NCBI RefSeq assembly: GCF_004193775.1
Contig: NC_041020.1
Location: 5,971,657 to 6,035,656, forward strand
Length of the DNA: 64,000 nucleotides
From: Glycine soja
Lineage: Eukaryota > Streptophyta > Magnoliopsida > Fabales > Fabaceae
Reading direction: 5' to 3'
Of this stretch, positions 25,557 to 36,845 are shown in pieces (position 1 is the first letter of the stretch; the number at the start of each line of letters is the position of its first letter). A program made the translations under genes and the position numbers. The notes beneath the pieces were generated by a model, which was given only the letters and a program-made list of their open reading frames with translations, was not told the origin of the DNA and searched no databases.

Positions 25557-28370
25557 GTAATGTGTAACAAATGTAAGATAGTAGATGAAGTATATAAAAT
25601 CCTTTGAAGCAATTATTGACTGAAAGTAAACTTGCAAGGCCTGCAAATTCCAAGCTTTTGGCTTTTGCAATAGCACAAGACAGTAACAGTGTATTAGAGA
25701 TTGAAGAATTAGAACATTCAGAAGATAATGTTTACCATAAAATCACAACAAAATTTTATCCCATATTGTGAGTACAATGAGTACAAGAAGAGCAAAGAGT
25801 GCCTAAAAAACAAAGGCGATAAGTCCTATGAGAAAGATGCTTCGGTACCAGTGGAATGACTGCAAGGAAAGCCACAACAAACACCTACAGAAAATATTTA
25901 ACTTAAAGGATCGGCAACAAAAGTGATTCAAACCCGCAAGTAAACAAGTTCAGGGCATAAAAGAGTTATTATTTATAGTATAAATTGGCAGGTTTAAAAT
26001 TTCAATGCATCTCTTCCTAATTCTAATATCCTTGTCTTTTCTACACAAATGCTCAAGAAGTAAATTTAAAATAGTGATAAAAGCAATTCTGATCAGCAGT
26101 AATGTACTGTACACTAGCATATAATACACAATTGTGTGTAATTCTTAAGAAGAAAGCTCCATTAGAAGATAACTAATGCATAAAGTGTTGAGATACATCA
26201 GTAAGAAAGAGAACTAAGTAAAACTACCAGTCAAATGTGGTATCAAAACGGTCAACTGTAAAATACAACCAGAGCATTGATAAATGGTGAAGAGAGCATA
26301 CCCAAGCATAGACAAAAAATAGAACTGTTTGCCGATCCCAATGGACTAGGACTTGGACCTGCAGTTGTGGATGTCCCTGAAGTTCTATTAGTTGATCCTG
26401 CAGAAAAACCCAACACGCACAGTAAGACTTAGGCAGACACAATAATGAAAAAGCATATAATTACCAAGACATACTTCACTATGAATTTCTTATTCTAATT
26501 CTTTAAAAAATCGACAACATTCACAGAAATGATATATTCACTAGAACTTCTTGCACGAGGTTGATTATTTGTTGGGGGCGATGATGATGATAACGTAGTT
26601 GATGAACGTCGATTGGGATGAACTGCCACCAACATACATTGGCTTCACCACAAGATCATGTTCCTGCTCAGAATCCAACAGATACAACTAATTCACTAAG
26701 TCAATGAAGATAACACAAATTGTCTTGATACAACTACATACTATGCAACATCAAAACATGAAATCTTGTATATATAAACTAGCTCATGGGAGTGAGGGTT
26801 GCATTCGACTTATATATACTATTTTGATTACATTATTAGTAAATATGAGATCTCCAACACCCCCTTAGACATATCGGGTGATTCGATAAGCCCGATAATG
26901 AGTAAAATAATAGACCCAACAACAACTACTAGAATAGACTATACATAAATCCCCCCCGAAAACAATTCACAAATAAACACAAAGCAAGGAATTCTCATGA
27001 ATATTCATTAAGTTACTAAAATCATGATTAAGTTAAGTTAGAAGCTTTTGTCATCTGGTTATACTTTAAAGGAATGTATTTAAATCATTAACCTTAAAAT
27101 CCCAAGTTAAAAAATAGGATTAAATAAGAAATTAGTTCATGTAATTTAAAGTTTTTTCACTTAGGTCTTGGTAAGTTTTTTTTTTTCAATTTTAGTTCGT
27201 GTCATTAATCACCGTTATAAACACGTTAATGTTGATGTTTTGTTAACATCATAGGGACTATAAATGAAAAAAATATTACAAGGACTTAAAATGAAAAGCG
27301 TATAACTTAAAGGGATGAAAAATAAAAATAAAATATATGGACTAAAAGAAAAAGAAATACATACTTATAGACACAAATAAATATTTAAGCCTTAAATATC
27401 ATGCATAAATTTATTTTAAATTAATATAAATTAAAAATAATAAGAAGTTAATTAAAAGATGCATGTCAAAGATCTCATTTTTGACCTAAGTGTCCCTTAT
27501 GGCTAATATCCTTTATCTCTTCACATGAAGCTTTCAACCCCTCACATTGACTTGGTGGGCATGGAGGTGAAGATGCAACATAATTTTTGAAATCCAATTT
27601 TGGTCCCAAAGTCATGTCTCCAATATGATCCATTGCGATAAAATCTTGCTTATTTTATGTAAAAATATACATCATAGATTATATATTTTTGAAACCTGTC
27701 TTGGTCCATTAGTCTTAATCATTTTTGCCTTTTATTTTTTGTATTCATACTTCAACAAAAAGATAAAACAAGATTTAATTTGCTAATTTCTTTTTGCTAT
27801 TATATTTTGAATTAATTGTTTTTAATCTTTTTTTGCTAAAATCAAAGTACTAATAACATAAAAGTAGTGAGTAGTTATTAAGAGAGAGTGATAGAAGTTT
27901 AAAAACTGATAAAATGTAAAAATGTCTAAAATTTGTGGGCACCAAAAAGAGATTTTTCTAATTAGTGGTATAGATAAACATTTAGTAAAAGATATATTTT
28001 GTCATGTAACCGCTCATGATTTATTGGTTCTCTTACCTAAAGTAAATCATCTGGTTCATTCGAAGGACTTTTGTCCCCATCAACTTGTAATATGGCTTAC
28101 AAGGTCATCATGAAGGATATGCAGGTTCTTTCCCATCTCAATTTAATCGATTAATTTATGTTTAATGTTCAACATATATATATAATGTTAGGTACAAGAT
28201 ATACCCAACAAACAAATACAAAGAACAAGTTTAAAGGAGATAATTGGCAAGATATATCACGTTAGGTACATCATATTTAACAATAACTTGAAAATATTAA
28301 GTAACCAACCATAACTTCTACTCATGACACGCGGTATATGAATAAGGAAAAAGTCTGATAAATCTCACGA
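25557..28370. other. intergenic, no secure gene
   Basis: AT-rich. It contains one weak minus-strand exon candidate (26252-26397) and a dispersed-repeat-like stretch at 27110-27420 (GACTATAAATGAAAAAAAT, ACTAAAAGAAAAAG). No complete gene was assembled. Confidence 0.4.
26252..26397 (-). pseudogene. possible terminal exon, Ser/Pro/Thr-rich with hydrophobic tail
   Basis: Read from a good acceptor (TTTTTCTGCAG before 26397), one frame gives STNRTSGTSTTAGPSPSPLG, a short small-residue patch (SANSS), then a hydrophobic end and a stop. This layout resembles the C-terminus of a GPI-anchored arabinogalactan-type protein. A Ser/Pro-rich frame at about 26520-26640 could be the preceding exon, but I could not build a consistent gene. 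It may be a chance frame. Confidence 0.25.
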
Positions 28371-28559
28371 AAGTCATGTCAACCAATAGAGATTCTACAC
28401 AAAGCTGGCTACTATGCATTCTTCACAATCAAACCTCAACTGCAAAAAATGCAGATCCTTATACGAGGAAGGTTCTCGGGGCAAATAACTTTACCAGAGG
28501 CCACCCAATAGACATACATACACAAATTTTTTTGCATCTCCTCATCAATGCACGCACCA

Positions 28560-29070
28560 TGGTTTAGAGACCAGGAAGGAAATGAGTAATCAAACCACCT
28601 GCACTTACTCCTCAACGCACTTACTCCTCAACCAGGTCCAGGCCACAAATTTTATATCTACAATCACTCGTTTCTCTTCAAAAAGTTGTATTATTGAAAA
28701 TACAACCATTCCTTTTCTTCCATATGCACCATAAAACCGTACACCAAACCACATACCATCTTTCTTTTCCAACACCACTTTTAATAAAAAAAAAGCAATG
28801 TGTTGCCACAAATGCATCTCCTCTTCCCTTGGACAAGCCATATGAAAATTTATCCACGAATAACACTTTTTTCACACCAAGTCATCTCTAGGGCAAGCAA
28901 AAAAAAAAAGTGAGGAAGACTAACTTCAAGACACAAAGAGCACTTCAAAGCTTGTCCCCCTTCAATGACATCTTTCTTATGGAGATTATCCTTAGTTGGA
29001 AGCCTATTTTTAAGGATCCTTCAAACAAAAAGTATAACCTTGGAGGGGACATTCAACTCCCAAATAAAGG
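28560..29070 (-). pseudogene. LINE ORF2 end: zf-RVT region
   Basis: WELNVPSKVILF and RLPTKDNL..(K)KDV, then CSLC, match the zf-RVT domain of plant LINEs. Downstream, WYVVWCTVLWCIWKKRN and FVAWTWLRSKC match its conserved Trp-rich end. AGGAGTAAGTGCG is duplicated at 28606-28634. Confidence 0.8.
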
Positions 29071-29076
29071 AGTACT

Positions 29077-30341
29077 TGTTGGGAATAAATATGTATATCC
29101 AAAATCCAATCCATCATATTATCAATTTTAGTAAAAAATTATTTTTTATTTTATTATCATATATATTGTTTCATTAAATTGTTAATTTGACAAGTCTTTG
29201 ATTAAAATTAGAGGTTTGTTATCATGATAAAGATTATGATGATAAGAAATAAGTCCTTTATAATTTTAATCTAAATTGTTCTTGATCGTAAGATTATTGT
29301 GAATAGGTAATCAATAATCCGAATAGATTAATATATATGTAATGATCTTTATTGGATAAAGATTAATAAATTTTATTTATTAAATTGCATATATGAATGA
29401 TATTTATGTGGATGTCATCATTGAATTGACTCAATTGAGATTTTCTAATGGTTAAATTTATTCAATAGAAAATTCTCAAGAAGAGGTTTAATACTTTTTT
29501 TTGGCTGGAGACTGTCATAGTAATTAACATATTATTTGTTATGTTTTGAAATAATTAATCAAGAAGAAATTCATCAACTCTTGGTAATGATGAGTTTGAA
29601 CTCTATGAATAAAATTATATCCTGTCCAGGAAAATTAAATGAAAGAAGAAATGAGTTTCTTAAGTCATTATAAGTTAACTCAAAAAAGAGTTTGATAGTA
29701 ATACCATACTTTAGAGTTAACTAAGAGCTGTAAAGATACTATATTACTTTGATTAATATATTAGCAGCTTGCTATTGAACCTACGAGATCACATACAAAT
29801 TAGTGTTCTAATATCTGTTTTTTTAATATTTAATGATCAATTAAATTAGAGAATTTAATATGATCAAATTATTAATTAATTTCCTAAGTGGAATATTATT
29901 ATATTTTTTACTAGCACGGGAAATATATAATATAATATAAATATTTGGTGAAAGAAAAGAAACAAACGGAAGGATTTCATGTTTGGAATTGGTTTGAAAA
30001 GTTACATACAAGTTGGACTTAGTCAATTATTATTTCTAATTTCAAATTGCTAAATGGTTAGCAACAAAAAATAACAAGAAACAATATTTTAAAATGACTT
30101 AAAAGATAAGATAGTTGTTTCTATTTTATCACAAATTTGTTATATTCGGCGTACTATACATACAGCCCTAGGCTGCACGTTGATGTGATTGGTTATCACT
30201 TCTCTTCTCATTCTCTCATAGCACCAATTATTGTTTCACTTGTCAAAGTTATTGATGAGTATAAATTAGTTTCGGTGTGGATACACATGGAATCTTCACA
30301 TTATTGAAGAAAATTTTTATGTTTCAAGAGTCCATCAATAG
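29077..30341. mobile_element. solo-LTR-like insertion within the LINE
   Basis: LINE homology stops at 29076 and resumes at about 30350 (DVWWWRLE..NGMYSVQSAYRALHD on the minus strand). The insert starts TGTTGGGAATAAATATG. Flanks are AGTAC (29071-29075) and GGTAC (30341-30345), a 4 of 5 target-duplication match. It has no coding capacity. Length and TGTTGG start suggest a copia-type solo LTR. The right edge is uncertain by a few bases. Confidence 0.6.
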
Positions 30342-30369
30342 GTACACATTTAATATGTTGTCTATGTAA

Positions 30370-31030
30370 ATCATGCAATGCTCTATATGCCGATTGCACA
30401 CTATACATTCCATTTTATTCAAGTCTCCACCACCACACATCCCTCACCCCTTTACGAATATTCACACTTTCCAACATACATTCCAATTCGACCACCATTT
30501 TACTCTTCCATTCAAACCACCTTCTTCTCCACTTTAAGTTCTATCTTTATCTCCATCTATCTCCCTCCCAAGAACCTAAATTATTTATGACTTCCTCCCT
30601 TTGCCCAAGTTTAGAAAAAGTCTAACATGTGAGGTTGTTAGACATTCCTCTCTTCAATTGTCCTTCCAAAACCTACAAGTTTCACCCTTACCCAACTTTC
30701 ACTCCCCCAAGTTATCAAACCACTTTATATTGTTCTCCCCCCACCCCCCAAACACACTTTCCTTAGGTCCCTCCACCATAAAAACCTCCCACACTCCCCT
30801 TCCTTCAATAAACCTCTCCACCCTTCATACTTTGCCTCCAAGACATCCACCCACAAAGTGATTCTTTGATGAAACAAATGCCACCTCCACTTGGCTATTA
30901 GAGTTTCATTAAACAGTTTTAAATGCTTTATACCCAAACCTCCATGACTTCTAGGACAACACACATCTTTCCACCTCACCCAAGCTATTTTATTTTGCTC
31001 ACCCTTCTTACTCCCACAAAACTCCCTCAT
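30370..31030 (-). pseudogene. LINE ORF2 middle (post-RT region)
   Basis: The 101-codon frame at 30725-31030 reads KIAWVRWKDVCCPRSHGGLG, IKHLKLFNETLIAKWRW, LWVDVLEAKYEGW: the conserved region after the reverse transcriptase in plant LINEs. Decayed continuation is seen down to 30370. Confidence 0.82.
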
Positions 31031-31239
31031 ATTACTCTAGAACCTCTTCACTACCCCACAAGGAATCCTAAAGAAAGAACAAAGTTAAAGAGGAAAGTAC
31101 CGATCTTATGCTATATTTTATGCTTCCAACAACGACATAGCTTCTTTAAGTATTTATCAAAAATTGGCTTCCATGTGTGCTTCTCCTAGCTAGGTTTGGT
31201 GCCAATATATAGGGATCCCAAGATAATCAAAAGGGAACT

Positions 31240-32045
31240 ATAACACCTTGCAATTTAACATCCTCGCGAGAGCTTCCCCAACTTCAGGCTCCATATCAAT
31301 AACCCCAAAACTAATTTTAGCAAAATTTACCTTTAACCTTGAAGCCAACACAAACCATCTCATAATACTCTTGATGACATCACATTCGAGAGGAAGCTTC
31401 TTCAATAAAGATTGTATTGTCCACATATTGAAGAAGATTGACTTCCGATCCACACTCCCATCACCAACCTTATATCCCGAGAATAGACATTTGGAAGTGT
31501 TCATCCTCATAATTCCGTTCAAACCCTCTGCCACCACCATGAAAAGAAACAATGCTAGTGGATGACCTTGTTGAAGCATCCTTTGTAAATTGAATTTGCT
31601 AGTTGAGCTACCTTTCACCAAAATGGAAATAGAACACGGACACAACATTGTTTTATCCATCAAATTCACTTGCTTTCAAATCCCAACATTTTGAGCATAT
31701 ACAATAAGAACTCCCAAGATACTGAGTCCTATGCATTTTCATAATACAGTTTGAAGATCAACCAACTTTTATTCTTCCTCCTCGCCTCATCAACAACCTT
31801 ATTCGCCATCACTACACTATGTAGGAGATTCCTATTTTCTAGGAAAACACTTTGTCTCTTGTTAATGACCTTTGGGAGTACCTTCTTTATTCTATTAGCA
31901 AACACCTTAGCCACAATTTTATATGTGCTTCCCACCAATGATATAGGCCTAAACTCACCTAGGTCTTATGGATTGTCCACCTAGCTTAGGGATCAAAGTG
32001 ATGAAAGATGGATTACAACCCTTTGGAAATATGCCATTAGTTGAT
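31240..32045 (-). pseudogene. LINE reverse transcriptase
   Basis: NGIFPKGCNPSFITLIPKL (32040-31985) is followed by a stop-containing YRPIS equivalent, VGSTYKIVAKVFANRIKKVL, KRQSVFLENRNLLHSVVMAN, and then LQQGHPLALFLFMVVAEGL. These are the N-terminal and palm motifs of L1-clade reverse transcriptase. The catalytic FADD box is lost: the region reads KSIFFNMWTIQSLL. Stops and frameshifts separate the blocks. Confidence 0.88.
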
Positions 32046-32274
32046 GAAACGAAGTGTTGATGAACAATTAATGTTCTGGAAAGATGCCATTAATCACAGA
32101 AACACAGAAACAACGAAATGTTGATGAACAATTAATGTGTCAAATATTTTAAACCCTCATTCCCCTAAAATAAAAAAGAAAAGTGATTTACCCTTATGAA
32201 TTTTCCCCCACTTTGTTCTCATAACATTGAGAGAACAATTGTGATGACAAAAATGTCACTAGTTTGAATAAAGT

Positions 32275-32385
32275 TACACACACACACACACACACACGCA
32301 CATGGACATGCACACCCACCCACACACACACATGCACATGCACACGCACACGGACACACACACACACACACAAACACACACAAAT
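32275..32385. repeat. (CA)n compound microsatellite
   Basis: CA repeats interrupted by CACGCACATGGACATG-type units. The cysteine/valine-rich peptide on the opposite strand is a repeat translation. Confidence 0.95.
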
Positions 32386-35300
32386 TTGTTTTAAATTTGT
32401 CTTTGATCCTTAAATTTAAAATAGATCTTTTTAGTCATTGTAAATTGAAAACCTTCCTGACTATTTGTGCCTTTATATCCAAATGCCCTTTGCCCAAATT
32501 AATGTCGTGGGAGTTAATATTTTGAAAGAAAAACACACATGTAGTAGGGCATTTGAAAATAAGACAGCAAAATCAAAATAGGTTACCATTTAATCAACTT
32601 AAATATTTAGATTCATTCATTATTTAGACAAAAATTGATATAGAAAAGTGAAAATTTAAATATTTTTTGGATTATCATGTTATTGGTGTAAAGTGTTAAT
32701 CGACTATGCCGATAACTAATTTCCATGACCAAAAAACATCATCAATCATATTTAGTGTGGTCTCCCTTCCTAACCATTTATTTTGCATCCACAAGACTCA
32801 ATCCTGAAATCTTGCTTAAGAGATATTTAAGTCCAGTTCTACTTGAACATATGATATGTTGGTAAGGAGTTGGATGTAGGCTTTGAACGCTTGATCCAAT
32901 TTTTCCCTCGGCCTCCAAAATATAATATTATATATAAAATTTATGATGTTAAGATTTATATTAAATATAAAGTAAATGATAATAAAATTGATAATGAATA
33001 TGAAATTTATTATGCTAAAATATGTATTAAATAAAACATTTATGGTGCTAAAATTTGTATGAAATATAATATTTATGATGATAAAAAATTATATTAACAC
33101 ATTTATGGTGCTAAAACTTATATTAAATATAATATTTATTAAGAAAAAATGTATTAAATATAAAAAGAATATTGAGTAAGATTTTTCTTTTTAAAAAAAT
33201 GGAGAGTAATACAATTAAAGGATGGTAGTAGCAAATAAAAATTAGAGAATAATGATGAACAATATTGAGTTAGAATGTTATAAGTGTGAAATAATCTATT
33301 ACTTTTGTAAATGACTATTCTCCACTTGGGAACTTGATTGGTCACGCTTAATGATGTCTTTCCTCAAATGTTAAAAACTATAAAAAGAAACAAAACTATA
33401 AAAGATAAAAATAATAATTTGATGTCAAACAATACTAATGCATTCATTATTTAGAAATTTTAATAATAATAAGTAAATAGGAGATATAAAGGTTGACTTG
33501 ATGTTTAAAAAATGGGCTTAAGTAAGAGTGAAGGGGACTAGGGAAGACGTTGCGGTTTGAATTTCTCCATTAACATTCCTAACAAAATTTTAAAAAAATA
33601 ATAGTGAGTAAATATTTAAATTTATATAATAATATATGTTTAATATATCATTAGGTTCTTAAATTATTTGAGAACTTTTAATTTATTTCATAAATTAAAA
33701 AATATATAATTCAATCTTTCATCTTCTACAACTTTTATAATTTTGTCCTTGGAGTTAGTAAAACTGCCACAAATTATTATTTTTGCACCGGTTTCAAATA
33801 TGTTATAAACCAAATCCAAAGACCCAATTATAAAAGTTGTAGAAGATCAAGGATCTAATCACTAATCTTTTAGTATAGGGACCTAATTTAGAATTCTCAA
33901 GCACTTCAAGAACCTACCTACTAATATGTTAAATTAATAATATAATAATAAATACAATATAACATTCTATTTTTGAGTCAAAATAGTAGCAATATGTATA
34001 AACCAAAATATTTTTAAATCAAGAGATGCATATACTTTTATGATGCACACAATTTTATGAGCTCCCGTTTAGATAATCGTTACTATGGATATGTAGAGTA
34101 TAAATATTTAAAAGCCTAATTTTTTGTCCAAAAAGATATTTACCATTATATTTTTTCCTACTTTAATAAGTCAAATACAAAATAAGGAAGAAAAATTATC
34201 CTAAAAATGACATTATGAAAAATTTATTGAATTTTGCACTAAAATCAAACCTATGATGACTTTTTTTATATAAAGTTTTATATTCACAATTTATAGAAAT
34301 TAATGTCTGTTAAAAAAATTCTAAAATATTATATATACAAGGTATTGAATAATTTACTAAAAAAAATTATTAAATATAAAAGTTAACTATATAAGAATGT
34401 TTGAATTTTCTTAGCCACTGAGATTAAATTAAAAAATTGCATAATTTAATCTAGCTATCGTGATTTTTGATTGAAAGTATTTTTATTGGCAACACAGAAA
34501 TAAATCCCTTTTCCTGATATTCTAAAAAATTATAAATGTCTTGCATTAAATAATTTCCTAAATACAATAATCAAATAAAAATTATATGAATAAACATGTA
34601 TGAATTTTCTTAACCATTAAGATAAATTCAAACAATTTTAAAGATATATTAACTTAAATGCGCAAGTTACAACCACCATAATGATTTTGGAGCAAGAATA
34701 TCTGGAAACAAAAGTATAAGAAAATAAGCAAATTAAAGATTTATCAAGCAATCACCACAATTAATGACAACGGTTAAGATCAAAGGACGAAATGTAAAAA
34801 GCATTGCTTGCCTTGTTAAGTTTTTTCCACCCATCAAGAACTTAATATCAACTTCCAGTCTTACCACAGCGGGTAATAAAGGGAATGACAAACAACTATT
34901 ATATAACATTCCTCTATTGTGTTTAAACTTTATTGGTGTTTTTATTTTTTTACTGAGTTGTCAAAAAAATTGTGAAGGCCATGGCAAGTAATTCATCCCG
35001 GTGTTCTTTTATCTACTAATTGATATATTGGATTTTTGTTATTGAAGGGTTAGTCGAGTTCAGTACTTTGAATGTAAGTTTGTTTTACTAATGACCACCG
35101 GGTATTTTTCTTTATATTTTTCCAAATTATTATTGTTCTCTTGTTATGGTAATGGGCTATACAATTTTTTTTTCATATGGGCACATGGTTTTTATTAGAG
35201 AGCTAATTAATGCTAACTATATTATTTAGTTGTTCTCAATGTAATTTAATCTCCTTGATGTTTATCTACATAGGGAGACAATTGGATTTAAAAAAATCCA

Positions 35301-35410
35301 CAAATTCCTTAAATATGTTTTTAAGTATAACTTCTAGTTTTGCTAATGGATATCTTATTTAATCCGTTCAAATATTTTCTTTCTTTTTCTTATGTATGGT
35401 TGGTTATACT
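32386..35410. other. intergenic, no supported gene
   Basis: AT-rich. It contains TATTAAATATAATATTTATGATG-type near-repeats at 32930-33160 and the foldback MITE at 33653-33915. Nothing coding is recognised. Confidence 0.5.
33653..33915. mobile_element. foldback MITE with about 100-bp inverted arms
   Basis: The left arm starts AGGTTCTTAAATTATTTGAG. The right arm, reverse-complemented, starts AGGTTCTTGAAGTGCTTGAG. Both continue collinearly for about 100 bases, including the identical stretch ATCTTCTACAACTTTTATAA, and only some 60 bases separate them. The 263-base unit would fold into a long hairpin. No clear target duplication beyond a loose TAATAT on each side; superfamily unresolved. Confidence 0.82.
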
Positions 35411-36584
35411 TGTAGAAACAAATAAAGGGTTGAATTGTAATTTTAGAAATTTAAAACTTTTCTAAAGACTGAAATCATATTTTATCATCTGATGCTTATA
35501 AATCTAAAATCACTTGGAGAAGTTTTGATTCAGACTTTATCATATGATGAAAATAACAATTTTCTTTAAAAAACCAAATGAGACATAAGATCTAAAAATA
35601 AATTTAAATCCTTTGTTAGCTCAAGCAACAAGAAAACACAGAATTTATTCTAGTTCGTCTCAAACCCGAGATTACATCCAATTTTTGGCAACCACCAAGT
35701 TTTCACTAACTTATCAATGTTACAAGTATTGTTCATGGCCACTTCTAGCTCTTACACTTGCAAGCTTTACCCAAGCTTAACTTAAACCTAGTATTCTTTA
35801 TCCTACCAAGTCACTGCTAATTCTAAACAGATCAACAAGATTTGTTGGAAGATTGTACGCTGACTAAAATATATGATCGTCTTACATAAGGATATATCAC
35901 TAAACACTTTTAGTCTTTTCTCTCAAGGTATCCAAGGTGTTTTGAGAGCTTAGTATCTTTACAATAATTTATAGAAAGCTTTATAAGAAAGAAAGGAAGA
36001 ATGATTTGCGTAGATGATTTATGTCTTGTTTCTTCAAAGCTTCTTTTATATATAATCTTCATCTCCAAGTATCTGTTATCTCACAATGGTTGGATTCTTC
36101 ACTTTTTTTTTTCGTTTGAAGTATTGAGTCCATTAGAGCATTTAATGCTTGCATTGAATACATGTCCATTCTTCATGCAAAGTCCATGCTAATAGGATAA
36201 TGTGCCTTTTACTTCAGCATGAAAGTCATTTCTTTTATCATAGCAGGTCTACAACAACAGAGCATGCCTTTTGATGAGGATGAATATCTTCTAAACTGAT
36301 GACTTCATTTATTCTTTGTAGGACTTTGATAGATCCTAGGAGAATGTTTTTGCATGAAAAAATCGCATACAAAGAGTATTAAATGAATGTCTTAAATGCA
36401 TTACTTAAGTGCTATATCAGATCGTCTTATAAGTGTATTATCTGAATCTTCAGACACATAGAGACAAATCATGATCTAATAGCATATCAGACACAACTTT
36501 TATCATTTGTATTTATTTACATCTAATCAAAATAATTAGGAGTCCTAATTCATCTTTAAGACATATAAGTCTTTTGACTAAACA
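35411..36584 (-). repeat. 3' LTR of the Sirevirus
   Basis: On the minus strand it starts TGTTTAGTCAAAAGACTTATATG at 36584, directly after the purine tract CAAAAAGGGGGAGG (36585-36600), and ends TTTGTTTCTACA at 35411. Its 1174 bases fit SIRE-type LTRs (about 1.1-1.2 kb). No partner LTR is in the window. Confidence 0.75.
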
Positions 36585-36600
36585 ACCTCCCCCTTTTTGA
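36585..36600 (-). other. Sirevirus polypurine tract
   Basis: CATCAAAAAGGGGGAGG on the minus strand, adjoining the LTR start. Confidence 0.75.
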
Positions 36601-36845
36601 TGATGTCAAACAAACGCATATGTAAAAGTCAAAGACACACACACACACATACAATGAAAGTTTAAGTGCAATGTCATTCTTATCAGATGCAATATAGGAA
36701 ATATATAGAACATCATGCATCATAAGACTTTGAGATAAAGTCCTTTCATCAGAAAACTCTCATTTATTCATCAGAATCATATTGCATAGATAATAGAAGA
36801 ATATGAAAGGCATAAGAGTTTAAAGATTTATAAGAAATCTCCCCT

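Larger units (their letters stand above)
28371..32050 (-). mobile_element. decayed L1-type LINE, 5'-truncated and split by an insertion
   Basis: On the minus strand the order is reverse transcriptase (32045 to about 31240), post-RT region (31030 to 30370), a foreign insert (30341 to 29077), and a zinc-finger/RVT end (29070 to about 28560). The tail SAWTWL-like segment (28610-28660) and KCRWFDYSFPSWSLN complete a typical plant LINE ORF2 end. The endonuclease and ORF1 are missing. Frameshifts and stops occur throughout. Confidence 0.85.

Noticed and set aside
30601..31565. Pro/Ser/His-rich plus-strand frames
   Set aside because: Antisense shadows of LINE reverse-transcriptase sequence on the minus strand.
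32194..32379. Cys/Val-rich 61-codon frame
   Set aside because: Translation of the (CA)n repeat.
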